A DNA stretch of 64,000 bases from Xiphydria camelus (lineage: Eukaryota > Arthropoda > Insecta > Hymenoptera > Xiphydriidae). Positions 11,342-22,789 of this stretch are shown piece by piece (the stretch's first letter is position 1; every line of letters begins with the position of its first letter). The stretch lies in assembly GCA_963678675.1 (NCBI GenBank), contig OY783194.1, positions 10,012,607-10,076,606 on the forward strand, read 5' to 3'. A program made the translations under genes and the position numbers. The notes below the pieces were generated by a model that made no database searches, had not been told where the DNA came from, and saw only the letters and a list, made by a program, of their open reading frames with translations.

Positions 11342-11836
11342 CTCTCTATAACATATTTTAATAGATAAGTTAAAATTTTTATATATGTACTGCTAATAAA
11401 TCTCTACCAAGTCATTCAGTTTTTCTTGGGAACTCAAATATTCCTCTAACACAACCCAGACAGCAAAATGTAGTTACAATGCACGCACTGTGAGTGCACG
11501 CGTACGCTTCAAGTCGCACGCGTGCGACGCATCTAACCTTACAGATGTGCGCGCATATGCATCGCATTTGTAGCGCACGCGTGCTACTTGAACGCATGCG
11601 CGAACGGCGCGCATGCGCGGAAATGTCGCGGGAAATTCAACACCGTTAGAAAATTAATATGGATTCTACGTAAATGTTTACAACAAATGACACAATTTTT
11701 ATGAGTAAATCCGTTATTCATTTATTATTATAATATAATACATAGTTATACATGACAAATAGTTATACATGACATAGTTATACATGACGATACATTTTGA
11801 GAAGTACATTTTGAGAGTTACGTTGTTATCAGTCTG
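11342..11836. other. Right flank of the CACTA-like element; GC-rich block
   Basis: 11342-11343 carries the AG acceptor of the interrupted DUF4806 exon. 11455-11640 is rich in GCACGC/GCGTGC and CGCATGCGC motifs in both orientations and may be the end of another element. The rest is AT-rich and unassigned. Confidence 0.45.
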
Positions 11837-12150
11837 TTAAGTAAGAGCGCGTACGGCGTTATTCATAAAAAACTTATTCGACAGTGTTTTTTCCACATAC
11901 ATACGTTTGACATGTTCCAAGGCAATACACAAATAATTGATATTGTTTATATTAATAATGAGTCCAATCACCACCGTCGATAATCGCTTGGCATCTCCGA
12001 GGCATACTATCCATCAAATATTCGATGGTGGTGATTGGACTCATTATCAACTGTAATTGCGCAATGCGTTGGAATATGTAAAACGTATGTATGTGGAAAA
12101 AACATTGTTGAATACATTTTTTATGAATAACGCCGTACACTCTTACTTAA
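11837..12150. repeat. TTAA-flanked MITE, family M1, copy 1
   Basis: The ends read TTAAGTAAGAGCGCGTACGG and its near complement. The arms include a GGCGTTATTCAT block and a TCCAATCACCACC block. Other copies are at 13107-13459 and 19395-19920. The flanking TTAA may be a target duplication. Confidence 0.85.
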
Positions 12151-12537
12151 CCCTTACTTGCCACACTTCTATAGAATCACGTACTTGCCACACTGGGGTT
12201 GATTTACACCCCAGCGAGAAAAATTGTTATAACAAACAAATTATTGCATATTTGGACTTGAAAATGTTATCAGCTCTTTTAAGAGCGTGCTTTAAAAGGC
12301 AGTGGAACTTGTATAGCCAGAACTTAAAATTAAGTATGCGAAAAAAATCAAATATTAAAGTTACACGGTCTTTTAAAGTACGCTCTTAAGATGAGCTGGT
12401 AAAATTTTCAAGTACAAATATGCTATAATTTATTTATTATAACAATTCTTCTCGCTGAGGTGTAAATCAACCCCAGTGTGGCACAAGTACGAATTTTACC
12501 GTGGGGTGGTTTCGAACCCCAGTGTGGCAAGTAAGAG
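12151..12537. mobile_element. piggyBac-like MITE, 387 bp
   Basis: CCCTTACTTGCCACAC at the left and its near complement at the right, flanked by TTAA (12147-12150 and 12538-12541). The interior has long inverted arms with ACTGGGGTTGATTTACACC and its complement. Non-coding. The left TTAA is shared with the neighbouring M1 element. Confidence 0.82.
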
Positions 12538-12711
12538 TTAACAGACCTATCTTATGAGATACACTGTCAAATTAAGGGTTAAACAATTGAAGGGTTCCTT
12601 TCAAAAACAACACTTATCAACAACAATCCCTGTAGTATTGGTAATAATGCCTACTCTTTCGTTGTATCTAGCCGTGTTGTGGTGACTACTCTTTCATTAT
12701 AATATAATGAC

Positions 12712-12909
12712 ATGAAAGAAATTTTAAGGGCGACAAAACAGAGGCACACAAATTTTGGGAGAAGAAATTCCGACAAGAAACGGAATAAGGCTTTGCCGAG
12801 ATTGGAAACGGATGATGAAACCGCTGCAAAAATTGAGGAACTAAAAGAAACACTTGGCATCACCGAAGAAAATGTCAATGAACTTTCGGACGTTCGGAGC
12901 GATGGTTAA
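12712..12909 (+). pseudogene. Inverted duplicate of the DUF4806 gene D last exon
   Basis: It encodes MKEILRATKQRH, GRRNSDKK and LGITEENV, closely matching the minus-strand exon at 13530-13819. The flanking 30 bp near 12589 (GGGTTCCTTTCAAAAACA) recur inverted near 13480-13505, so a larger block was copied in inverse orientation. It lacks the upstream part of the exon and has no known partner exon on this strand. Confidence 0.7.
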
Positions 12910-12924
12910 ATATTGTGTATTTAA

Positions 12925-13009
12925 CCCTTACGCGCACGCTTAAATTTTTTTTCCCGTCAGTACACGCTAGCGGTGCGGTACGGAGTGCCGCTTAGCGTGC
13001 ACATAAGGG
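12925..13009. mobile_element. 85-bp TTAA-flanked MITE
   Basis: CCCTTACGCGCACGCT at the left and GCGTGCACATAAGGG at the right, flanked by TTAA at 12921-12924 and 13010-13013. The ends are piggyBac-like. Confidence 0.72.
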
Positions 13010-13020
13010 TTAATATTACA

Positions 13021-13102
13021 TATCGTCGGCTTACTTGTTAAACCTTCCAAGTCCGATTTTCGGACATAGGACTTAGTAGGTTTTACAAGTAAGCTGACGA
13101 TA
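13021..13102. repeat. 82-bp hairpin element
   Basis: TATCGTCGGCTTACTTGT pairs with its near complement at the right end. The centre holds a second small stem. Confidence 0.72.
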
Positions 13103-13106
13103 TTAA

Positions 13107-13459
13107 AACGCGTGTACGGCGTTATTCATAAAAAATGTATTCAACAATATTCTTTCCGCATACATACGTTTGACATATTCCAATGCATTGCGAAATTACA
13201 GTTAATAATGTGTCCAATCACCACCATCGATAATCGCTTGGGGCATCTCCGAGGCATACTATCCACCAAATTCGCGGGGAAGCGAATTCGCCGAAAATTT
13301 GATGGATCGTATTCCTCGGAGATGCCAAGCGATTATCGATGGTGGTGATTGGACTAATTATTAATATAATTGCGTATTGCCTTGGGACATGTCAAACGTA
13401 TGTATGTGGAAAAAACATCGTTGAATAATGTTCTTATGAATAACGCCGTACGCGCTCTT
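13107..13459. repeat. MITE, family M1, copy 2
   Basis: Shares GTACGGCGTTATTCAT ends and the TCCAATCACCACCATCGATAATCG arm (diverged) with copies 1 and 3. Non-coding. Confidence 0.82.
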
Positions 13460-13529
13460 TCCGCCGCGCGCGTTTTTTATAAGTGTTGTTTTTGAAAGGA
13501 ACCCTTCAACTATAATAGCACACCATTTA

Positions 13530-14055
13530 TTAGAAGTCACTCTCTTCGTCGATCTCTTCGCTTACGTCCTCGTGAGATTCTTGGTCCGAAAGTTCGACAT
13601 TTTCTTCGGTGATGCCAAGTGCTTCTTTTAGTTCCTCAATTTTGGCAGCTAGTTCGTCCTCCGTTTCCAATCCCGGCAAAGCCTTATTCAGTTTCTTGTC
13701 GGAATTTCTTCTCCCAGCATTTTTGTGCCTCTGTTTCGTCGCCCTTAAAATTTCTTTCATATCATTCTTGAAAGAAACTTTGTCTCTCGGCCCTTCGAAA
13801 AGGCAGCTCTTAGTAGCAACTGGAATTCGAAAGAACTATTATTATATTGTTTTTCATTTGCAATTTTTTTCCGGTAATCGGGTATACTTACGGTATAGCG
13901 TATTGCATATTTTTGTTCCCCCTGAATGCGAGTTTCCCTCTTGAGCCGTCCCATGTTAGCTGCGATGCGACAAACTCATCCGTCAGCAGCTGCTTCATTG
14001 TACAGCTCAGGAACTCCCTGGCAGACGATTCTCCCAGGCTTACAAAATGCCTGAA
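13530..14055 (-). pseudogene. DUF4806 gene D, two 3' exons
   Basis: Exon 14055-13892 encodes FVSLGESSAREFL, TMKQLLTDEF, LTWDGSRGKLAF and NMQYAI, the DUF4806 core, with the same start phase as genes A and B and an AG acceptor before it. Exon 13819-13530 encodes SFKNDMKEILRATKQRHK followed by a long acidic tail ending EEIDEESDF. In genes A and B the core exon ends with one spare base; here the GT donor follows one extra C, so the join to the last exon is off by one. This is either a small disabling insertion or use of another site. The upstream exons are not adjacent; the 5' exons at 30595-35446 on the same strand are candidates. Confidence 0.7.
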
Positions 14056-14059
14056 CTGC

Positions 14060-14735
14060 GATAAAAAAAATGCGTTTTTTTTCGAAACCTTGATTTTTTA
14101 TCTATATTTTGTAATCAAAACATTTTAGGTATGAAATTGTTTGATGTAAATATTTACATGTTTAACTTTTAGTCTAATAATATGAAATCTTAATAACCAA
14201 AAACAGTGAACGTAACTGCATACAATGAGGATTTCAAATCTATTCTAATGACACACAATATTCCATGAATGGAGGAACGTTTGAGGAAAGTTACGACAAT
14301 CGTTTCAGTAACGTTTCAGAAATTTATCAAAGCTGACATATAGAATTTTCAAAAAAAAAGCTGTAATTTGAAAATGTCGGTAAAGTATCGGCACTGTAGG
14401 TATGTAAGCATGTTTTGATTGGGCCGGACTCACGATTTGAGGTTAGAATCGGATATGCGAGAAAATCAATGTTAGTTTTGTTATGTTTAAACAAATGAAA
14501 ATCAGTTTGCCAATAAATCTATAAAGCGTTTACCTGTTTTTGTGTCGGAGTTGGATGTTTGGAAAAACACCACGATGCACTTTATTAGTTGTTGCGTTGC
14601 ACTGTTGCGATTCACTCACATTCACAGGATTCAATGAAACGAGCACTCCAACGCGCAGCTGCCTCGCGCATATTTACAGAAAGCACTTAAGCGCATGCGT
14701 GAGACCGCACGTCGTGCATCCTACGTGCGACGCAC
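14060..14735. other. No recognised gene
   Basis: AT-rich intron-like sequence upstream of the DUF4806 gene D exons, then GC-richer sequence from about 14540 that probably leads into the Harbinger element. Nothing coding could be supported. Confidence 0.45.
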
Positions 14736-15093
14736 CTGTGAAGGCCTGTGTCCACGATGCTAGAAATCGGTCCGAGTTCTTGGTCACACTTTTAGTTACT
14801 AGCTTTTCGCCCTCTAATGAATCTAGATGGCGCGATAGTCGAGTGTATTGTGTGAAGTTGAATGCTGTATTTGATGCCAACATTCGAATCAATCACTACG
14901 TACGTTTTCACCGTGGTACTGAATCCTAACCTTAAAATAAGTGTTAGGTATGTACGATATACACAAATAAGTGTACAATTGGTATAGAAAAGTGGGATAA
15001 GAGTTATTAATTTTTTTCAATTTTCAGTATTTTTTCCAATAAACGTGCATAAATAATATTTGTCGAAAAGTGAATTTGATCGAAATTTTTTTA

Positions 15094-16475
15094 ATGGCTC
15101 GTCGATTGAAAAAATTGGTAGCAATCGCAGTAATAGCTGAAGCTGCAGAGAGGATAGAGGTAGAAGAGGAAGAACGAAAAAAAAGACGACGTCGATCAAT
15201 TTGGACTCGGGAATGGATTCTTCGTAGAACGCGTGAATTACGAGAAACTATCAACTTAGCACATACGGAGCTGAGAATTGAAGATATTGAATGTTTCCAA
15301 AGATTCTTCAGGATGCGTGAAGATTTATTTAACCGACTTGTGGAAATGGTGACTCCGTATATACAACGCCAAAATACTGTAATAAGGGAATGTATATCTG
15401 CAAGAGAAAGAGTTTCGCTCACTCTCAGATTTTTAGCTACTGGTGAGACTTACAGAAGCTTAGAATACTCGACAAGAATTCCAGCATGTACGATTTCTCG
15501 CATAATTCCGGAGACATGTCGTATTATTTATGAGGTTCTTCGTAAAGACTATTTACAGGTGAGAAATATACACCATAGCAAACATGTGAAGAGGAAAGAG
15601 GAAAGTTACAGCTTCTTTTTAGACAAAAGTATTTACATCATTGCTAAATAATTGAATTATTTTGTTAATAGGCACCAACTACAACTGCTGAATGGGAACA
15701 AATTGCAATGAATTATCTTCAGATGTGGAATGTTCCAAATTGTATAGGTGTCATGGATGGACGACATATAGAATTCAAAGTACCAGTTAATGAAGGATCG
15801 ATATATTATAACTACAAAGGTACTAGGAGTATTGTTCTCTTAGCATTAGTCAATGCATATTATCCATTCATATATGTAAACGTCGGTGTTAATGGTAGGG
15901 TAAGTGATGGAGGAGTTTTTCGTGAAAGTGACTTGGCGAGACTTCTTAATAATCCACTAAATCCACTTCATCTGCCACAAGATAAACCATTACCTCATAT
16001 GAATGAACCCGTTCCTCACGTAGTTTTAGCCGATTCTGCTTTCCCACTACAAAAACATATGAAACCTTACCCATCACGAAATTTATGTCACGATGAGCGA
16101 ATATTTAACTATAGACTGAGTAGAGGTAGAAGAATTGTTGAAAATTCTTTCGGTATATTAGCTAATAGATTTCGAGTTCTCTTAACAAAAATATATTTAC
16201 CCGTGCAAACAGTTCAGGATATCACGCTTACTTGCTGTGTTTCACATAATTATCTTAGCAAGGAAAATGCTGCTTATTTACATGGAGCTGTTAATATTGA
16301 AAATTTGGAAAATCAAACCGTAGTACCTGCAGAATGGAGGAATGATAATGGACAATTACGCAATTTAGAAGTTTTAAATGCTAGACCCTGTAGAGAAGCA
16401 ATTCATATTCGTAATGTTTTTAAACAATATTTTAATACTGTTGGAGCAGTTGAGTGGCAGGAAGCAATGATTTAA
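15094..16475 (+). CDS. PIF/Harbinger transposase (HARBI1-like)
   Basis: Two exons, 15094-15558 and 15672-16475, with a GT-AG intron. It starts MARRLKKLVAIAV, followed by a basic/acidic helical region and a helix-turn-helix-like part (SARERVSLTLRFLATG, STRIPACTISRII). Exon 2 carries the DDE_Tnp_4 core: IGVMDGRHIEFK (first Asp), RVSDGGVFRESD (second Asp) and RRIVENSFGILANRFRVL (Glu). About 420 residues, usual for the family, with no stop or frameshift seen. It would catalyse excision and integration of the element with its MADF partner. It ends VEWQEAMI. Confidence 0.9.
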
Positions 16476-16479
16476 CTTT

Positions 16480-16970
16480 AAGTTATTGAGTTGTCATTAA
16501 ATCAATTAACATAATAGTTATGTACATTTGTTTTAAAGTTTGCCCAGATGGCACAGAGAATTCTAAAAGCGTTTCTTTTCAAGTCTTGTATTTAAAATGA
16601 GTTCTTCTACATGCATCAATATAGTCCCAAATTTATTCTTATTGCTTAATGAGAGAATTCACTTTTATATTACCAAATGCGAGTTCATTTTCAAACCCAA
16701 AATGAAGCTTCCTTTATAAATCAAATGAAGTCCAAAAGTCTTCACAAACTTCTCGACTCAAGTTGATAGTATGAAGTTTATTTTGTAAACTATTGTAGAT
16801 GTAGGTGTAAACTGTTATGAATGCGCTATAAATCTGTACTAAAATTATGTTTATTATCGAAAATTATAAAAGAAATGTATGTTTCTAAAGACAATAAAAA
16901 ATATATAAAAACAGAACAATATATAACTATGTATAGGGACATGCCTCTGTATACACCTCTGCGACTTCTT
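16480..16970. other. Inter-gene region of the Harbinger element
   Basis: AT-rich sequence between the convergent genes. A segment at about 16540-16810 contains several GAAGT/TTTCAAA-type short repeats. No gene is supported. Confidence 0.45.
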
Positions 16971-16974
16971 ATTC

Positions 16975-17984
16975 TTATTCGCTGTCTTCAGCATCGACCA
17001 AACAGATAATCTGCTTCTGGAGTCGTTTAAATTTTTTCGGATCTTTTATTTTGCGTAGTTCACTTTCTAGGTATAAGATCCAGTAGCGTATACCATCCTC
17101 TTCTTCTTCGCTTTTAATCGTCTGCAGTGTGTGGGATGCCATTGTCCAGAAATCTTTTTTCCCATCAGTGCTGCTACTTGATGCGTCACTTCTCCTTTTT
17201 CTTGATGGCGGTGCTATACCGTAAGATGTATTTGAACGACTGCTCGACGGAGTTGATGACACATTTCCACGAATATTGTCTATATGTGAAGAAACTCATA
17301 TTTACATGTGTAATGTTACAATATCATAAAATTGCTAAATATTAATATGATATCTGCTTAATACCTTTTTCATCATTACGTGACTTTAGACAATTTTGCA
17401 CGTCCACATATTGCAGCTCGTCATTGTCTGAAACTTCTGCAGAATGATTTAAAATCTGCAAATCAAATGGATTCTAGCTGAAATCCCAAACAGCATGCAT
17501 ATCAGGAAGAGATCTCTAAGAAGTTGTAAAGATTTCAAATGCATTAAAGGCCTCTTTATGAGAACCTCTTTCTGACAAGCGTGTTGTCTGGGATACTTTT
17601 ATAATTTTCCAATCATTCATTTTTACTCACTGTTATCGAGGATTCTCCTTTTCTTTGTCCAACATGAGGGTCTAGAAAACTCAATTCATCAAAGAGCCAC
17701 CACGACGGTTTATGCACATCATCGGCTGATGCACCACTACTTTTTGATTTCTTTATTTTATTCAGCTGATCTAAATACTGCGACCTTAAATTGTTAATTT
17801 TCTTTTTCACCATCTCCGGCGTTACTGGGAGTTTTTTGATATCTTCGTATTGATCACAAATTAATTGAAGCGCCCTGTCGCGTTTAATCCGATTATAATA
17901 ATCCGCCGACTTAACCACATATAGGCAGGGATATTGTTCGTATAGCATTACTAGCGTCCGGATATTATCCTTGGTTTGATCCAT
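16975..17984 (-). CDS. MADF (Myb/SANT-like) protein of the Harbinger element
   Basis: Exons 17984-17631, about 17457-17365 and about 17281-16975, with GT-AG junctions. Exon 1 is a MADF domain: MDQTKDNIRTLVMLYEQYP, YVVKSADYYNR, MVKKKINNLRSQYLDQLNKI and KPSWWLFDELSFLDPH. The last exon has a Ser-rich linker and a C-terminal helix region (DFWTMASHTLQTIK, RYWILYLESELRKIKD) resembling a BESS-type protein-contact motif. In Harbinger elements the Myb-like protein binds element DNA and helps the transposase enter the nucleus; that role is assumed here. Intron 1 holds an inserted segment at about 17490-17600. Confidence 0.82.
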
Positions 17985-18063
17985 TTTGATCTAGAAAATC
18001 TATATAATTGTTTTTATTTTCATTAAAAAAATGCACTCTACTCCCTCTCATTTCTGCGACCCA

Positions 18064-18194
18064 GGGCTCTATAGCGGTGAAATCCAGGTTCGTGGTTACT
18101 CCTACTTTAGCTAAAAGGGCGGTCTGAGAGAGACTCTTCCCTTTTAGCTAAAATAGAAGTAACCACGAATCTAGATTTCCCCGCTACAGAGCCC
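18064..18194. repeat. 131-bp foldback MITE
   Basis: GGGCTCTATAGCGG pairs with CCGCTACAGAGCCC, and the arms continue through GTAACCACGAATCTAGATTT-like sequence to a CCCTTTTAGCTAAAA stem. Non-coding. Confidence 0.85.
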
Positions 18195-18428
18195 CGAGCC
18201 GTAAAAATTAGAGGCAGTAGAGTGTTACGCGTAACTGCTTCATTATTACACGTATCTCCTATTTTAACTTTTATTTAAACAGAATTAGCTAATTATAAAA
18301 TAATTAAATATAATTTGTTTATTCAATGACCAAAAATTCTAAACATTACTGTAACTATTATTTACCGAAGTTTGATCCGAATTATCTTTTGCGTGCTTGC
18401 TTGTGCTAACGTACATTTTCAAACATAA

Positions 18429-18620
18429 GGTTTGTTCCTGCAGAAGTCAGAGACTGTCAGCGGACGTCAGGCGCATGCGCATTAAGATTCTCGCGTTCCA
18501 ACAAGAAGTACGTGACATTCACTGATTCCAAATCCGCTGTTCCAGCAGGAGTCAGACGAGTTTGCTGACAGTCAGAAAGTTTGCGGATTGTCAGGAAACT
18601 TTCAGTCCGACGCATGCGTA
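18429..18620. repeat. Fragment of a Harbinger-like element end
   Basis: GGTTTGTTCCTGCAG and repeated GTCAG/CTGAC motifs match the end at 23500-23640. The other end is not present nearby. Confidence 0.5.
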
Positions 18621-18987
18621 CTAGCTGCTCGTATGAATGAGGGCGGGTTTTACAAACACAGTATAAACGCGGTATAGCGCTATACTGAGAATAACCAGCA
18701 CGCAAGCGTTTTACAAGTATGGTATAAGGCTGGAGAAATAGATTAATTCAAAATAACTGTCCTAATTTGTTGTAGGATATTGTGTACACCCTGGTCGAAG
18801 TAAAACTGCCCCCCCCCTCTATTAATTTGTTAATTGTTATTTGTACTGTTGAAAAACCGAATCCATTATTTCTGTTATAGATGTTGATGCTAATGTTAGA
18901 AATTTGAATGAGTAATTAATATGTAGAGTACCTATAATAGAAACATTTTGCAAAAGTAACCAGAAGAAGAATCCGTGGCCTCGGGTG

Positions 18988-19199
18988 TACACCCGGGTTC
19001 ACGGATTCTGAACATGACTTTTGAAAATGTAATTTTAAAACGTAACAGCCAATTAGCAATTAAATGTCAAACTTTCATTAGCTAATGCGGCTTTTGCCCT
19101 GGCTAATGAAAGCATGATAATTAATTATTCATTGGTTAGTATATTGAAATATAACATTTTGAAAAGTCACTATGTTCAAAATCCGTGAACCCGGGTGTA
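18988..19199. repeat. GTGTAC-family MITE, 212 bp
   Basis: TACACCCGGGTTCACGGATT at the left and its complement at the right. The arms include TAACCAATGAATAATTAATT-type sequence and a GCTAATGAAAG stem. A further end of the same family abuts at 18953-18987. Confidence 0.82.
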
Positions 19200-19394
19200 C
19201 ATGGCAAGCCAGGTATCAGATCTACACGGAATGGAATCTATGGAATCTACTATGGAATCCGTTATTTCTCCCCTTTACAATACATATTCCATGTATAGCG
19301 GTATTTATTAAGCTGGCCACTGCGGGGATGGCTTACTCCGATCCGTCCGGCAATTAGCGTTCTGTGAAGGACGTGAGATTGTAAGTATAGTCTG

Positions 19395-19920
19395 TTAAGT
19401 AAGAGCGTGTGCGGCGTTATTCATGAAGACATTATTAAACAATGTTTCTTTCGACATATACATACGTTTGATATGGTCGAAGGCAATGCACAATTTTGTT
19501 AATAATGAGTTCAATTACCACCATCGATTATTGCTTGGCATCTCCGAGGCATACTATCCATCAAATTTTCAGCATATTTATGGGGAAGTGCTTTCCAAAT
19601 GTGTCGAATTTCTCGGGATAGCTGCTTCACAGTGAAGACACGTTTTCGTCCAAGCTTCTGCTTGTTTATGAAAACGTGTTCACTGTGAAGTAGCTATCAT
19701 GAGAAATTCGACGCGTTTGGAAGGCACTTCCCCGCGAATACGTCGAAAAATGGGTGGATACTATGCCTCGGGGATGCCAAGTGATTGTCGATGGTGGTGA
19801 TTGGACTCATTATTAACATAATTGCGCATTGCCTTGGAACATGTCAAACGTATGTACGTGGAAAAAAACATTGTTGAATAATTTCTTTATGAATAATGCC
19901 ATACACACGCTCTTACTTAA
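19395..19920. repeat. MITE, family M1, copy 3 (526 bp)
   Basis: The longest copy, with TTAAGTAAGAGCGTGTGCGG ends and complementary arms that include a GAAAACGTGTTCACTGTGAAG inner stem absent from the shorter copies. Confidence 0.85.
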
Positions 19921-20389
19921 CTGACTGTACGTTTGCAACCCTTGTTCGCCAAACCGTATTACCTTTCTATTGTTTGTACCTGAGTTTTCATCCATATTTT
20001 TGTTACACTACTCTAGTAGTGTATAAAACAAAATAACAATAACCTTAGTCGAAAATTAAAAAGGTTAGATTTGCTCTCTTCTAAAATTAATTAGGTTTGT
20101 TCCAACCGAGCAGAAAACCGTACATGAACGGTACCGGGCATGCACAGTAGAGAAATTCTGTTCCAACCGTACGCTGGACGGTCCCTGTACGGTGTTGTGC
20201 GGCGTTCCAACCACCGCTGGGATCGTGCGTGGAACGGTTCATGTACCGTCCATCCGATGCTTGGTCCTGAGCGTGAACTGTGTGGACTGACATGCGCACT
20301 ACGGCGATTAGTTTGCCTGGCGCGATTATTTAAATACTTTTGAGAGTTGACGTTTTCTATCTCCGTATTTTTTTTTGCAAATTATTAAA

Positions 20390-20501
20390 ATGATGTCTGA
20401 CAAAGAAGATAGTGATGTGTCGGATATATCGGATATGTCCGACACAAGTGACGATGATATCGAATTATACGAAAATAGGGTTAGAAGCCAGGATTATTTA
20501 G
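20390..20501 (+). pseudogene. First exon of a lost transposase
   Basis: ATG at 20390 opens a short Asp/Ser-rich peptide (MMSDKEDSDVSDISD, then ELYENRVRSQDYL) ending at a strong GTAAGT donor. Acidic first exons like this precede transposases of several insect DNA elements. No matching acceptor exon is visible, so the gene is gutted. Confidence 0.5.
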
Positions 20502-20639
20502 GTAAGTGACAGGTTGAGGTTAAGTTTACAACATCTTTGTTGGAAAATTTTGATAGAAAATCATTCAATTTGATTGAAGGACTAGGTATAACGAAGGTGG
20601 ATTAAATTTGATTTAATGAGAGAAATTTCTGCACAAAAT

Positions 20640-22330
20640 TATGCTCCGGGAGTCGCCACGTCGAGCATTACCTGCCAAGAAGGAAGAATCCCCCGAGGAA
20701 TCGAAGGAAACAAAATAAAGGAACGGTAAAAAGGGAGACGGAACAATAGCGAGGTGGTGGAAGCCGGTGCGATTAGTCCCCCGCCAGGCACACTAACAAG
20801 GTTGGTTCATCCAGTTTGACATTTAAGGTTAGGTTTTCTGTAAGTTCTCTGCCAGTTCACCCGCGTGCCGACAAAAGAGGAAGAAGGCTCTGAAAGGGAG
20901 AAACAATCCGAGAAGGGGAAACAGAAGCTAAAGGAATGTATTCTGGAAGGAATAATAAAGAAGCAACCAACTAAGGGACGAGAGTGTCAGCTCGGAAGCT
21001 TTGCTGAACTCACCGGCAAGGAGGGGAACGCTTACAAGCAACCAAAAGGGAAAACCAAATATGAAACAAGTTATCAGTATAAAGGTAGGTCGTACTAATC
21101 CAACTAGGTAAGGAGCGCAACAAGAAGACGTGAGATTTGCTCCGGAAACGTCATACCGAGCGTATCTGCTGAAAAGGAAGAATTCTCCAAAGAAAATCGA
21201 AGAAAGTAAAACAACTAAAAAGGGCTCCGGAACAATAGCGAGAAGGAGGTGGAAGCCGGAACGATCAGCCCCTCGTCAGACATACTAACAAGTCCACCCG
21301 CGTACCAGTCGCGCGCGAGCAATGCAAGGGATACCCAATGAGGAACCGGAATCTTATTAAAAGAAAAGTAGAGGTAATCGGCGGCTGTAATCAGCAACTA
21401 TTACGGTAATTATAAGACTCCCAAGGTACCGGCAAAGAGGAAGACGCTGATAAAGGAATAAGGTGGAAGAAATAATCAACCAGGGGATACGATATCAATT
21501 TAAAGGTAAGTCGTACTAATTTAACCAGTTATACTTAACACACACACACAACACAAGACCAGGACGATAGATTGCTCTGGGAGACGCCATGCTGTGCATA
21601 CCTGACATAAAGGAAGAATACCTCGGGGAATCGAAGGAATTAAAGTTCACGGACTGGAATGGGAGCTGGAACAATAGCGAGGAAAAGGTGGAAGGAATAA
21701 GGGATAAGCATGTAACCGACCAAGTAAGTAACACGACGCGAGAGCTAACAAAAGCCTGTAGGTATTGAACGAGAACCGGAATAAACGCGAGAGGCTCCAT
21801 GGGAAGGATGGAGCAAAGGATGCGAGATGCAACGGTTCGTAGGAAGGTAACGAAGAAGAAGAGCTCCAGCTTTGAAGATGCATTCGGCCTCTCATGGGCG
21901 TCAGGAAGGAAATGAAATGGACTAAGTAGACAACGCGTAGGGGAAATTAATGAAATTAAAAAACAGCAATACCAATTTATACCTACTGAAAAATTGTAAA
22001 ACCTATTTCATCTTTGTTAAAACTGCGTAATTTGTTTCAGATGCAGGCGGTTGGTGATCAGAAGAAAAAAATTCAAATTGGCAATTGATGGAAGGAAGAC
22101 ATATCGAAATGGACAGGCCAGAAGGAGATCCAGACTGAGCCATACATGGAAAAAAAGGATATTTCTCGATTGAGGTAAGACATTTATGAAATGAGATTGC
22201 AGCAATACCAACCTATACCGATTGAATGATCGTGACATCTATTGTCTTTGTTAATAGGAAGAGCATGTGGGCTTGACAACCAGCACTGCAGGAGAACTTG
22301 GAAGTCGAGGACGAGGGAGATTAACGTGGC
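20640..22330. repeat. Degenerate threefold repeat, about 430-500 bp units
   Basis: Blocks beginning near 20643, 21141 and 21572 share GCTCCGGGA/GACGCCAT, GGAAGAATCCCCCGAGGAAT, GGAACAATAGCGAGG and GTGGAAGCCGG motifs, and the first two end in AAAGGTARGTCGTACTAAT. The purine-rich plus strand gives short open frames (for example 20865-21098), but I do not recognise a protein. Confidence 0.6.
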
Positions 22331-22789
22331 ATACCAACAGACTTGCGTGTGCAAATTGATGTGTTTCTTTAATTTCATGACGAATGGAAGCGTACAAATT
22401 ATATTTATTTTTATAGTAGTTGGTAAAATACTCTTAAAATACTTAAACTTATGGGGCATTCTATGTCAACTTTTAGTAGTAGAAACTTTTGGGTCTCCGA
22501 TTTAGTTGCTCATTTTTTTCCAAGTATCTTTAATCAATATAAAAACTGGCCTAAATTTTCAGAACGATTCCATAAATCGTTGAGCTGTTATTATTGTCTT
22601 TTCATCACGATTTACGGCTTCAATTAACAAAATATGGAAGAAATGATCCATATGAAATATTTGTATTTTTTGGTGATTTCGAAAAAAAATTTATTTCTTT
22701 ATATTGCGTTTTTTTATTGAAAATGGAAATAAAAAGTGTTGTATCTCAAAACCGACATTTCTAATTTTCATGATTTTTTTACCCTACAT

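Larger units (their letters stand above)
14741..17990. mobile_element. PIF/Harbinger DNA transposon (ends uncertain)
   Basis: The pair of a DDE_Tnp_4 transposase (plus strand) and a MADF/Myb-like gene (minus strand, convergent) is the standard two-gene Harbinger layout. The left boundary is suggested by AGGCCTGTGTCCACGATG at about 14739, which is also the end of the short MITE at 23794-23875. A matching right end was not found, and the sequence beyond 18060 contains other elements. Confidence 0.7.

Noticed and set aside
11455..11640. CpG-rich block as a promoter island
   Set aside because: The GCACGC/GCGTGC repeats in both orientations look like a repeat end, and no gene starts beside it.
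13757..13954. Minus-strand frame MGRLKRETRIQG as a gene start
   Set aside because: It is the wrong frame of the DUF4806 core exon; the true frame carries TWDGSRGKLAF.
14540..14929. 129-codon plus-strand frame with many Cys
   Set aside because: Lies in the terminal zone of the Harbinger element. Cys spacing fits no known finger and there is no start context or exon partner.
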